Assembly (NCBI RefSeq): GCF_001896135.2
Contig: NZ_MPOH02000011.1
Coordinates: 557,837-621,836, forward strand
DNA length: 64,000 nucleotides
Source: Streptomyces phaeoluteigriseus
Lineage (GTDB): Bacteria; Actinomycetota; Actinomycetes; Streptomycetales; Streptomycetaceae
Reading direction: 5' to 3'
Below, in pieces: positions 25,937 to 35,427 of the stretch. The position numbers and the translations under genes are program-made. Position 1 is the first letter of the stretch, and every line of letters starts with the position of its first letter. The notes below the pieces were generated by a model. That model was not told where the DNA came from. It saw only the letters and a list, made by a program, of their open reading frames with translations, and did no database searches.

Positions 25937-26833
25937 TCAGGCAGCGGCCCCGCCGCGACCCTCCGCGAGACGCGGAAGCACCCGGAAGCCGATGCCGCCG
26001 GCGATCATCGTGGCGGCACCGATGATCAGGAACGTGGTCTGCCCGGCACCGGTCTCGGCCAGCTCCTTGCCACCACCCTGGGCGGTGTTGTCGGAGGTCG
26101 CGTCCGAGGTGTCGGTCAGCGCGGAGCTGCCGACCTCCTGGGCGGCGGTGCCGTCGGGGGTGGTGCCTCCGGTGGAACCGCCGGAGGTCGAGCCGCCGGA
26201 GGTCGAGCCGCCACCCGTGGTGGAACCGCCGTCGGTGGAACCGCCGGTGGTGGAGGTGCCGCCCGTGCTGGTGGAGCCACCGGTGCTGCTCGAACCGCCG
26301 CTGCTGTTGGAGCCACCGTTGCTGTTCGAACCGTTGCTGTTGGAGTTGCCGTTGGAGCCACCGTTGCTCTGGTCACCCGAGGCAGCGGCGCCGCCGTTGC
26401 TCTGGTCACCCGAAGCGGCCGCGCCACCGTTGCTCTGGTCACCCGAAGCGGCACCGCCGACCGAGGCAGCGCCACCGACGGACGCGGCGCCGCCGACCGA
26501 GGCAGCACCACCGGCGCTCTGGTCACCGGACGCGGCGCCACCGACCGAAGCGGCACCGCCGACGGAGGCAGCACCGCCGACGGAGGCAGCGCCACCGACG
26601 GCAGCCGTGCCGGGCTCCTCGTCGTCACACTCGGGGTCGGCGACGATGTCGCAGATCGGGTCTTCGCCGTCCTGCGTGGTGACGTCGGTCTCGCCGGACG
26701 TCTCGACGAGCCCGCTCAGGCCGCCCTCGTCGCCGGCCGCCGAGGCCACGCCTGCCACCGTCAGCGAGGCGCCCGCGGCGATCACTGCGCCCGCGGCGAT
26801 GCGCGCGATGCGGACGCGCGTCTTCTTGGTCAT
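25937..26833 (-). CDS. Secreted cell-wall-anchored protein with LAETG sortase motif and low-complexity repeats
   Basis: This 298-residue surface protein starts with MTKKTRVRIARIAAGA, a signal peptide cleaved near VASAAGDEG. The mature part begins with an acidic segment with two Cys (DPICDIVADPECDDE). Then come repeats of GGAASV (about seven), NGGAAASGDQS (about three) and Ser/Thr/Gly/Asn runs. Near the C-terminus, LAETGAG is followed by a hydrophobic span (TFLIIGAATMIAGGIGF) and a basic tail, the class E sortase sorting pattern of actinobacteria. It would be linked to peptidoglycan. The repeats may act as a stalk. It lies downstream of prfB on the same strand but has its own gap. Confidence 0.85.
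   Translation of the reverse strand: MTKKTRVRIARIAAGAVIAAGASLTVAGVASAAGDEGGLSGLVETSGETDVTTQDGEDPICDIVADPECDDEEPGTAAVGGAASVGGAASVGGAASVGGAASGDQSAGGAASVGGAASVGGAASVGGAASGDQSNGGAAASGDQSNGGAAASGDQSNGGSNGNSNSNGSNSNGGSNSSGGSSSTGGSTSTGGTSTTGGSTDGGSTTGGGSTSGGSTSGGSTGGTTPDGTAAQEVGSSALTDTSDATSDNTAQGGGKELAETGAGQTTFLIIGAATMIAGGIGFRVLPRLAEGRGGAAA
26380..26605. repeat. In-frame coding repeats of the surface protein
   Basis: On the minus strand, 18-bp units encoding GGAASV and 33-bp units encoding NGGAAASGDQS recur with few changes. Copy number changes would keep the frame and change stalk length. Confidence 0.75.
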
Positions 26834-27094
26834 ATGGTCGCTACCCCCAGTAGCCGAAATTCGTCGATGAGGCCGCGCCCGGGGCGGTGATCGACGGGGG
26901 TAGCCAGAAGTGCTGAAGTCCCCCGGTTCACATGCGCCCCGGAGATACGCATGCCAGACTGCACCCTTCCCATTTTTCATATCAACGTCAAGGCCGTTGC
27001 GCACGCAATGTCCAACTCGGCACCCTTTGCCGGGCATTGAAGGTTGTGAGTGTGATGTAGAACCCAGACAAGCCGGGAAGCGCGGGCAAACGAA
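26834..27094 (-). other. Upstream region of the surface-protein gene, no gene seen
   Basis: The region lies between the prfB terminator and the surface-protein start. A TTGACG hexamer on the minus strand with AAGGGT 17 bases downstream may be a promoter. No coding frame is convincing. Confidence 0.35.
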
Positions 27095-27129
27095 AAGGCA
27101 ACCACCCCCATCACGGGGGCAGTTGCCTT
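27095..27129 (-). terminator. Terminator after prfB
   Basis: Arms AAGGCAAC and GTTGCCTT plus an inner CCCCC/GGGGG stem form a hairpin 11 bases past the prfB stop. Confidence 0.8.
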
Positions 27130-27139
27130 GTCGACAAAG

Positions 27140-28246
27140 TTACTTCTCCTGCTGCTTGCGCCAGCGAATGCCGGCCTCCAGGAACCCGTCGATCTCACCG
27201 TTGAAAACGGCCTCGGGGTTGCCGACCTCGAAGTCGGTGCGCAGGTCCTTGACCATCTGGTACGGGTGCAGGACGTACGAACGCATCTGGTTGCCCCAGG
27301 AGTTGCCGCCGTCGCCCTTGAGGGCGTTCATCTTCTCCTGCTCCTCCTGGCGGCGCCGCTCGAGCAGCTTGGCCTGGAGGACGTTCATCGCGGAGGCCTT
27401 GTTCTGGATCTGCGACCGCTCGTTCTGGCAGGAGACGACGATGCCGGTGGGGAGGTGGGTCAGCCGCACCGCGGAGTCGGTGGTGTTGACGCCCTGGCCG
27501 CCGGGGCCGGAGGAGCGGTAGACGTCCACCCGCAGTTCGGACTCGTCGATCTCGATGTGGTCGGTCTTCTCGACCACGGGCAGGATCTCGACGCCCGCGA
27601 AGGAGGTCTGGCGGCGCCCCTGGTTGTCGAAGGGCGAGATCCGCACGAGCCGGTGCGTGCCCTGCTCGACGGAGAGGGTGCCGTAGGCGTACGGGATCTG
27701 CACGGCGAAGGTGGTCGACTTGATGCCGGCCTCTTCGGCGTACGAGGTCTCGTAGATCTCGGTCTTGTAGCCCTTCTGCTCCGCCCACCGCAGGTACATC
27801 CGCTGGAGCTTCTCGGCGAAGTCGGCGGCGTCGACGCCACCGGCCTCGGCGCGGATGTTGACGAGGGCCTCGCGGGAGTCGTACTCACCGCTGAGCAGCG
27901 TGCGGACTTCCAGTTCGTCCAGCGCCTTCTTGACCGAGATCATCTCGGCCTCGGCCTCGGCGCGGGCGTCCGGGTCGTCCTCCTCCTCGGCCATCTCGAA
28001 CATCACGGAGAGGTCGTCGATCCGGCCGCGCAGGGCGTCGGCCTTCCTGACCTCGGACTGGAGGTGGGACAGCTTGCTGGTGATCTTCTGCGCCTCGTCC
28101 GGGTTGTCCCACAGGGACGGCGCTGCCGCCTGCTCCTCGAGCACGGCGATGTCTGCCCTCAGCTTGTCGAGGTCCAGAACGGCCTCGATCGACTCCATGG
28201 TCGAGGAGAGGGACTTGAGCTCTTCGGATACATCGACGACTGCCAC
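27140..28246 (-). CDS. prfB: Peptide chain release factor 2
   Basis: RF2 releases the finished peptide at UGA and UAA stops. The 368-residue protein contains the catalytic GGQ in [19 protein letters not shown] and the stop-recognition tripeptide SPF in [14 protein letters not shown]. The N-terminal helical domain ([24 protein letters not shown]) is normal. The frame is continuous: there is no sign of the +1 programmed frameshift that regulates prfB in many other bacteria. Confidence 0.95.
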   Translation of the reverse strand: MAVVDVSEELKSLSSTMESIEAVLDLDKLRADIAVLEEQAAAPSLWDNPDEAQKITSKLSHLQSEVRKADALRGRIDDLSVMFEMAEEEDDPDARAEAEAEMISVKKALDELEVRTLLSGEYDSREALVNIRAEAGGVDAADFAEKLQRMYLRWAEQKGYKTEIYETSYAEEAGIKSTTFAVQIPYAYGTLSVEQGTHRLVRISPFDNQGRRQTSFAGVEILPVVEKTDHIEIDESELRVDVYRSSGPGGQGVNTTDSAVRLTHLPTGIVVSCQNERSQIQNKASAMNVLQAKLLERRRQEEQEKMNALKGDGGNSWGNQMRSYVLHPYQMVKDLRTDFEVGNPEAVFNGEIDGFLEAGIRWRKQQEK

Positions 28247-28286
28247 CCCTCCAGCGTAACGGCTCCGCCAAGCGACGAACGCCTCG

Positions 28287-28313
28287 CAGCCCGTCCGGCG
28301 TCAGAGGACGGGG
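28287..28313. repeat. Dispersed Streptomyces intergenic element, copy 2
   Basis: CAGCCCGTCCGGCGT then CAGAGGACGGGG repeats the core of the 15514-15540 element with three changes. It lies between prfB and the kinase gene. Confidence 0.5.
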
Positions 28314-28396
28314 CATGTCCGGAGCCGACAGCGCGGGTCCGGGGACGGCAGCCCACAGGTACGCAACGGGGCGGGGCGGAGGGCGAAACTCCCCGC

Positions 28397-29670
28397 TCAG
28401 GGCGACGCCGGCGCCGAGTTCCCCGGCTCCCCGGGCCCGGACCCGCCACCGTGGTCCCCGGCCGTGGCCGCCCAGGTCCCGACCCCCGCGACAGCGACCA
28501 GCACCACCGCGGCCGCCCCCACCACGATCCTCCGCCGTCGAGTGGCCGCACGATTTCGCGCGGACCCGGGCCGCGGCGCCCCCCGCCGCCCTGGGCACCC
28601 GCGCGGTCCCGTGCGGCCCCGCCCGCCAGCTCGTCCGGGGCCGGTACCCGCATCGACGTGTGCGTGTCCCGGTTGGAGTCCGGCTGGGCCCCGGGGACCC
28701 ACGGGACACGGACCCCCGCCGCACCCGCCCGTCGCCTCCGGGCCGGAGCCGTCTCCTCCGCGACCTCGCTCCGCCCCGTCGCCTGAGCACCCGCGGTCTC
28801 CTCCGCGGCCTCGCCGTCCGGCTCGTCCACGTCCAGCGGCGGCATCCCGGCCAGCGTCGGCAGCTGCTCGCGCAGCCGGGCGGCCACCTCGGAGGCCCGC
28901 AGCCGGGAGGCCGGGGCCTTGGCCAGGCACTGCACGATCAGCTGCCACAGTTCGTCGGGGATGCCGGGCAGCGGGGCGACGGACTCGGTGACGTGCCGGC
29001 GCAGCACCGCGCCGGGATGTCCGCCGCCGAACGGCGTGAAGCCCGCCAGCAGCTCGTAGAGGACGGTGGCCAGCGCGTAGATGTCCACCGACGCGCGCGG
29101 CGGGAGGCCTTCGACGATCTCGGGGGCGAGGTAGTCCGGCGTGCCGATGATCTTCGTGGCCCGGGTCCGCTTGGGGGTGTCGATCAGCTTCGCGACGCCG
29201 AAGTCGGTGAGCAGCGCGCGGTGCGAGCCGCCGGGGCCGAGCGGGCCCTGCATGTCGAGGAGGATGTTCTCCGGTTTGACGTCCCGGTGGACGATCCCCG
29301 CCGCGTGCGCGGCGGCGAGTCCGTCGGCGACGTCCGCGACGATCGCCACGGCGGCCTCGGGCGCGAGCCTGCGGTCCCGGTCGAGGCGGGTCCGCAGATC
29401 CGTGCCGCGGACCAGGTCCATGACGAGGGCCAGGTCGTTGCCGTCGACCACCAGGTCCCGTACGGAGACCACGTTGGGGTGTTCCAGACCGAGCAGGGCG
29501 GTGCGCTCCTGCACGAAGCGGCCCACCAGCTCCTCGTCGGAGGCGAGGTCCTCGCGCAGCAGCTTGACGGCGACGGGACCGTCCGGCCCCTCGCCCAGCC
29601 ACACCGTGCCGGCGCTGCCGCGTCCCAGGATCTGGTGGGCGGTGTACCGGCTGCCGATCTTCCGTGCCAA
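28397..29670 (-). CDS. pkaB: Membrane Ser/Thr protein kinase (PkaB-like), one frameshift
   Basis: This is a Hanks-type kinase. The N-terminal kinase domain (~1-265) has the glycine loop GRGSAGTVW, the catalytic Lys in VAVKLL, HRDVKPEN and DFGVAKL. A linker follows (DSNRDTHTSMRVPAPDEL), then the frame changes between about 28570 and 28640, near G/C runs. In the new frame a basic stretch and transmembrane span appear (RRRRIVVGAAAVVLVAVAGV) with a short Gly/Ser tail ending SAPASP. Restoring one base gives a protein of about 424 residues, near S. coelicolor PkaB as I remember it. The start is TTG with AGGAG upstream. It is followed upstream by the related pkaA on the same strand. Confidence 0.85.
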
Positions 29671-29875
29671 GGCTGCTCCTACAGACGCGTGTTGCCGACG
29701 CTGCGCCATCCGGGGGCGCTGACACCAACGGCTGCGCCGCCGTGAGCCCCCGGACCCCCGGCCGACAAAACTACGCGCCCCACGAGGCAATCCTCACCAC
29801 GGAGACGGAAATCACCCGCCAGGAGTCGACAAATACCCAAACTCGCGGCGGGGTTCCCGCAGGCCGGCCCTTCCG

Positions 29876-31576
29876 TCAGCCTCCGGCGCCGGTCTTCGAG
29901 CCGAGATCGCCGATCCAGCCGCTCACCGTCTCGAACCAGTCGCCGAGCTGCTCCCAGTACCCCTTGCCGGTGCCGATCCAGTCCTGGAGCGGGCTCAGTT
30001 CCCAGATCAGCCAGCCGGCCACCACGAGAATGACGACCGTGAACAGGCAGCCCTTCAGGCAGCCGAGCCCGGGGATCTTCATCGGGTTGGCGCTGCGCTG
30101 CCTCGGCTCCCTCGGCTGCCGCGGCTCCCTCGGCTGCCGTGGCTCCGGCGCGTGCCGCTGCGGCGGCTGCTGGGGCTGCGGGGCGTACCGCCGGGGCTGG
30201 GGCTGCTGCTGCGGGGCGTACTGCTGCGGCTGCTGCTGGGGATGGCCGTAGCCCTGCTGGGGCCGCTGCTGCGGGCGTTGCTGGGGTCTCGGCTGCTGTT
30301 GGCGGGGCTGCTGTTGCGGGCGGGCGACCTGCCGTTGGGGGCGACGGCGCAGCGGGTCCTCGTTCGGGTCGAGGTACTGGACCTGGGTCTGTTCGTTGCG
30401 GTCGCGGGCGGCGCGCAGCTGGTTCTGCCAGGGGTGCGGTTCCTCGGGCTGCTGCCCGCCGGGCTGGTTCGGCGGCACCGGCGGCATGACGGTCGTCGGG
30501 TCGCCCGCGCCCGCGGGGCCGCCGGTGTGGGGCAGGACGGCGGTGGGGTCCGCGGCACCGGGCGGGTTGCCGGGGCCGGCGGTGTGCGGCAGCACGCTGG
30601 TCGCGGCGTTCGGGTCGTACGCGCCGGCAGGGGGGCCGAAGGGGGCGCCGGGCACGGTCGCGGGCGCCGGGTCGGGCGCGAGCAGGTGGCTGACGCCCTC
30701 GGCCGCGGCGATCTGCATCGAGTTGGCGTGCACGCCGACGCCCTCGGCGACGACGCGCAACGCGCGCGCGAGGTTCACGGCGCTGGGGCGGTCGTCGGGG
30801 TTCTTGCGCAGACAGCGCTCGATGACCGTCCACAACGGCTCGGGCACGGTGGAGGGGCGGCGCGGTTCGGCGCTCAGGTGCTGGTGGAGGACCTCCAGGG
30901 CCGAGCTGCCGGAGAACGGCGGACGGCCGGTGACCAGCTCGTACAGCAGGATGCCGGCGCCGTAGATGTCGACGGCGGAGGTCTGCGGGCGGCCCTCGGC
31001 GGACTCCGGGGCGACGTAGGCCGGCGTGCCGACGAACTCGCTCGTGCGGGTGAGGCCCGGGGAGTCGGCGAGGCGCGCGATGCCGAAGTCGGTGAGCAGC
31101 GGGTGCATCTGCCCGCCGTTCTGCAGGAGGAGGACGTTGGCCGGCTTCAGGTCGCGGTGGACGACGCCGTCGGCGTGGCTCGCGGCGAGGGCGTCGGCGA
31201 TCTGCGCGGTGAGCAGAGCGGCGGCGACGGGCGTGAAGGGGCCGTTCTCGCGGAGGTAGCGGTGCAGGTCGGGGCCTTCGACGAGGTCCATGACCAGGGC
31301 CAGCAGATCGCCCTCGACGACCAGGTCGCGGACCCGGACGATGTTGGGGTGGGTCAGCCGCAGGAGGACGGAGCGCTCCCGCAGGAAGCGCATCACGATG
31401 TCGGGGTCGCTCGCGAGTTCTTCCTTGAGGACCTTGATCGCCACGGTCTCGCCCGGCTGGCCGGCGACGGCCGCCTCGGCGCCCGCGGTCTCGCGCTGGC
31501 GGGCTCGCCAGACGGTGCCCGTGGCGCCGCGTCCGAGCGGCTCCTCGAGCAGGTACTTGCTGCCGACTGGCCGCAC
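29876..31576 (-). CDS. pkaA: Membrane Ser/Thr protein kinase (PkaA-like)
   Basis: This 566-residue Hanks-type kinase has the kinase domain at residues ~5-280: GRGATGTVW, the catalytic Lys in VAIKVL, HRDLKPANVLL, DFGIARL and the activation segment GTPAYVAPE. A long disordered linker follows, with many Pro and Gln and repeated PQQ and RQPREP motifs. One membrane span (CLFTVVILVVAGWLIWEL) sits near residue 515, with about 40 residues outside. It starts at GTG with GGGAG upstream. pkaB follows on the same strand and an FHA-domain gene is divergent, a common pairing because FHA domains bind phosphothreonine. Confidence 0.92.
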   Translation of the reverse strand: MRPVGSKYLLEEPLGRGATGTVWRARQRETAGAEAAVAGQPGETVAIKVLKEELASDPDIVMRFLRERSVLLRLTHPNIVRVRDLVVEGDLLALVMDLVEGPDLHRYLRENGPFTPVAAALLTAQIADALAASHADGVVHRDLKPANVLLLQNGGQMHPLLTDFGIARLADSPGLTRTSEFVGTPAYVAPESAEGRPQTSAVDIYGAGILLYELVTGRPPFSGSSALEVLHQHLSAEPRRPSTVPEPLWTVIERCLRKNPDDRPSAVNLARALRVVAEGVGVHANSMQIAAAEGVSHLLAPDPAPATVPGAPFGPPAGAYDPNAATSVLPHTAGPGNPPGAADPTAVLPHTGGPAGAGDPTTVMPPVPPNQPGGQQPEEPHPWQNQLRAARDRNEQTQVQYLDPNEDPLRRRPQRQVARPQQQPRQQQPRPQQRPQQRPQQGYGHPQQQPQQYAPQQQPQPRRYAPQPQQPPQRHAPEPRQPREPRQPREPRQRSANPMKIPGLGCLKGCLFTVVILVVAGWLIWELSPLQDWIGTGKGYWEQLGDWFETVSGWIGDLGSKTGAGG

Positions 31577-31955
31577 GTCACGCGCTCCCTGCTGCTTGCT
31601 TGCCTCTGTTCCGACCCACTGTAGTGCTGTGTCCCCGGCAGGGGGCTGTCCTCTTCCTATGGTCCTTCCGTACGCCCTTACGCACGGTTACGCGCCCGGC
31701 CCCGTACATGTTCGAAGGAAAGACGCTCGCCTCGGTCCGTTGGTTGCCGGAGGCGGACGTGACCGATCTCAAGCGGTCATTCGTGAGCCATCGGTCAGGC
31801 ACTTTTACGGGCAGAGCCGACCAATCAAGATCACTTGTCCCTCGGTTGCGGGCGCATTGTCAGTGACAGGTGCGAGGATGCCTGGAGTACTGGCCGACAT
31901 GCTCGTGTGGGGTGGGGGAAAGTCCGCGCCCGGGCAGAAGGGACCGCTGACGGCG
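31577..31955. other. Divergent promoter region of pkaA and the FHA-FtsK gene
   Basis: This 379-bp gap holds no convincing gene. It contains the PafBC-like motif listed separately and a TGTCAGTGACA palindrome overlapping it. Confidence 0.5.
31857..31879 (+). promoter_or_regulatory. Candidate RecA-independent DNA-damage promoter (PafBC-type)
   Basis: TTGTCAGTG, eight bases, then GAGGAT is close to the RecA-NDp pattern tTGTCRgtg-N8-TAnnnT recognised by PafBC in actinobacteria; only the first base of the -10 (G for T) departs. It lies about 75 bases before the proposed FHA-FtsK start and points toward it. Confidence 0.4.
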
Positions 31956-34900
31956 ATGCAGATCCGGCTGACCGTCGTAGACCCGCAGGGCCCGCCCGGG
32001 GACACGCGGGGCCGAGCCGCGAGCTGCGACGTGCTGGTCACGGCGCCCGGCGGCACGGCTCTGGCCGCGGTGGCGTCCGCCCTGGCCGCGGCGGTCTCCG
32101 GGGAGGGGGGCACTGCTCCGTCCGGGGGAGCCCAGCCCGTGCTGTACGCGGGCGCGCAGCGCCTCGACACCCAGCGCTGCACCCTCGGCGAACCACCCCT
32201 CATCGACGGCGCCGTGCTCTGCCTGGGCGCCCCGGCCGACCCCGAGCCGCATCCGGAGGTCGACGAGGCCCCGGCCCGGCTGCACGTGGTGGCGGGGCCG
32301 GACGCGGGCGGGGTCCACCTGCTGCACGGCGGCCAGATCCGCGTCGGCCGCTCCGCCGAAGCGGACGTCCCGCTCGACGACCCGGACGTCTCCCGCCTGC
32401 ACTGCGCGGTGACGCTCGCCGCCGACGGGCGGGTCACGGTCGCCGACCTCGGCTCCACCAACGGCACCACCCTCGACACCGTGCGCGTGCAGAGCCGCCC
32501 GCTGCGGTTCGCCCCGGGCGCCCTGCTGCGGGTCGGCGAGTCGGCCCTGCGGCTGGCGCCGCCCGGCGGTCCCGGCGCGCGGGTGGCCACGACACCCGAC
32601 GGGGAGGGACACGTCCGGGTGCCGTCCCCGAGCCCGGAGCCCGAGGCCGTCCCCGCGGACGTGCCTCACGCGCGCGTGAGCGACGACACCCCGTCCGCCC
32701 CCACCGGTCACGCGTACGGCGCGGTCGACTGGCACGGCTCCGCACCGACCCGTGGCGAGCGCGCGCAGGCACCCCTGGTGCCGGGCCAGGGCGGCGCGCC
32801 GCCCGCTCGACGCGCGATGGCGCCACCCACGGCGGCCGCTCGGGGCTCGGCTCCTTCACCGACCCGTCCGGCACCCGCGGCCCGCACCAGCCCCCCCGCG
32901 GAGGAGGACGGCGGCGGCACCTCCCGCAAGGGCACACCCCTGCGCGGCACCGAGGTGCCCCAGGGCCTGCGCAGGCGGGGCGGACTGTCCGCCTGGGCCC
33001 GCCGCCTGGCCGGCGGCCGCGGCGGCCCGCAGGAGACGGACGACCCCGAGGCGTACGACGAACAGGTCGCCGAGGCCGAGTGGGAGCCGCCCGCCGGGGT
33101 CCCGTCCGCCCCGGACACCTGGCCGGACCCGGCCGCCCTGCTGCTGACCGCGCTCGGTCCGGGCCCGCGCCTGTGGGAGCGCCGGCCGGGCCACCCCGAG
33201 ACGCTCACGGTCCGGCTGGGCACGGCGACCGGGTGGCACCCGACGGGTCGCTGCTGCCGCCGTGCCCGTGACCGCGGACCTGCGCGAGGTCGGCGCCCTG
33301 GGCCTGGCCGGACCGCGCCCGAGGCTGGCCGGGCTGGCCCGCGCGGTGCTGGCGCAGCTCGCCGCGCTGCACTCCCCGGACCTGCTGGAGATCGTCCTGA
33401 TCAGCACGGACCGCGCGCGTTCCGAGGAGGAGCGGGTCGCCGAGTGGTCCTGGCTGGGCTGGCTGCCGCAACTGCGCCCGGGGCACGGCCAGGACTGCCG
33501 GCTGCTCCTCGCCCACGACCGCGACCAGGCCACCGCCCGCACCGACGAACTGCTGCGCCGCCTGGAGGACCACCTCACGGACGGCGCCGCGGCACCGGCG
33601 CCCGTCCCCGCCCAGCGCGGCACCCCCCACCGCCCCTCGTGGGCGGTGGCCGACGACACCGGAGCCGGCTTCCCCGGCCCGTACACCGTCCTCGTCGTGG
33701 ACGGCGACCCGGGCGGCGCCGACCTGCGCGAGGCGACGGCCGGCTGGCGACGCGGCCCGCGGGCCGGGATCCACGTCGTCTGCCTGGCCGAGACGCCCGC
33801 CGCCTCCCCCGCCGCGCCGGTGACCGACGTGTACGAGGCGGCCTGCGCGGCGGCGCCACCTTCCGCGCGTGCGGAGCCGTGGCGCTGCTCAGCGGCGATG
33901 TGGCGACCGCGCTGCGGCTGCTGCGGTCGCCCCGGCCGGGTCGGAGTCCGAGCGGCCCGGCCCGGTGGGCCATGGCACGGTCGGCGCCGTCGACGCGGTC
34001 TCCGCCGCCTGGGCGGAGCGGTTCGCGCGGGCCCTGGCACCCCTGCGCCCGGAGGTCGCCGCGGGCGGCGACCGCCCCGCGCGCGTGTCCGCCCCGCTGC
34101 CCCAGTCGGCCCGTCTCCTCGACGAGCTGGGCCTGGCGCGCGCGACCCCGGCCTCCCTGATGGCCCGTTGGGCCGACGCGGGCGACGACACCGAGGCGCT
34201 CGGCGGCCGGGCCTCGGCCGTGCTGGGCGCGGGCCCGCGCGGCCCGGTCTCCGTGGACCTGTCCGCCGAGGGCCCGCATCTGCTGGTCGAGGGCCCGCCC
34301 GGCAGCGGGCGTACGGAGCTGCTGCGGGCGGTCGTCGCCTCGCTGGCCGCGGCCGAGCGCCCCGACCGGCTCGGCATCGTCCTGTTGGACGGCCGGGACA
34401 CCGTCGGCAAGGCGGGCGCCGGGCACGGCGAAGGCCTTCGGGTCTGCACGGACGTACCGCATGTCACCACGCATCTCACCGCCAACGACCCGGTCCGCAT
34501 GCGGGAGTTCGCGCAGTCGCTGAGCGCCGAGCTGAAGCGGCGGGCCGAGCTGCTCGGCCGGTCCGACTTCGCCGAGTGGCACACGCACCGCGCGGTGTCC
34601 GGCCGCATCGTCGCGCAGCGCCAGCCGGTCGGCGGGGGCACCGGAGCCGCCGACCTCGACGCCCCGCCCAGTTCGACCCTGCGGCTGCGCCCCGGCGCGG
34701 CGGCCCGCCGGCGGACGGAGGCGCCCCCGCCGCTGCCCCGCCTGGTCGTCGTGGTGGACGACCTGGACGCCCTGGTCTCCCCCGCGCTCGGCTCCCCCGG
34801 TCGCCCCGCCGCCGGTTCGGTGATGCGCGCGCTGGAGGCGGTGGCCCGTGAGGGCGAGCGGCTCGGCGTGCACCTGGTGGCCGCGACCGGTCCGGGGGGC

Positions 34901-35242
34901 CGTACGGCCGAGTCGGAGCCCGCGCGGCAGGCCACCCTGCGGATCGCCCTCGAAGCGCCCGGCTCGGGCACCGACGAACCGGCACCCGGCCGCGGCCGCC
35001 TCAGGGGCGCGGACGGCCGCCTCACCCCGTTCCAGGGCGGCCGGGTGACGGGCCGTATCCCCCGCACCGCGACCCTGCGCCCCACGGTGGTCCCCCTGGA
35101 GTGGCAGCGCATGGGCGACCCCCCGACCCGCAGACCCGTCCGCGAGCTGGGCAACGGCCCCACCGACCTCGCCCTCCTGGCCAGCGCCCTGGAGCGGGCG
35201 GCCCGCGAGGTGTCGGCGGCGGAGGTGCCGTCACTGCTGTAG
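31956..35242 (+). CDS. FHA-domain/FtsK-SpoIIIE-like ATPase, at least four frameshifts
   Basis: The protein starts near MQIRLTVVDPQGP. An FHA domain spans about residues 105-200 (RVGRSAEADVPLDDPDVSRLH and DLGSTNGTTLD, with the phosphothreonine-binding Arg and Ser-Arg-His). A Pro/Ala-rich linker and FtsK/SpoIIIE-type domains follow. The last ATPase-like domain has GPPGSGRTELLRA, where Arg replaces the Walker A Lys, so it may bind but not hydrolyse ATP. Frame changes lie near 33230, 33260, 33855 and 33928; at each, adding one G/C base restores a sensible reading. It could act in protein export or DNA movement; EssC-like secretion ATPases also combine FHA and FtsK domains. PkaA next door is a plausible kinase partner. 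Confidence 0.75.
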
Positions 35243-35427
35243 CGGGGCGGCACGACCGGCCCGTCCTGGAGTGTCCCCTCCACAGGGGTTTGAGGAGGGC
35301 GTCACGACGCGGTCACGATCCCCCGGTTGACACCGCACGCGCACTTGCCGACCCCACGCACCCGGCGTAGACCAGTGCCACGGGACAGCGCTCGGACGTT
35401 CGACGAGGAACGAAGAACGGGGCAGTG

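Noticed and set aside
27140..28246. Programmed +1 frameshift in prfB
   Set aside because: The frame is continuous from start to stop and no in-frame UGA near the N-terminus is present.
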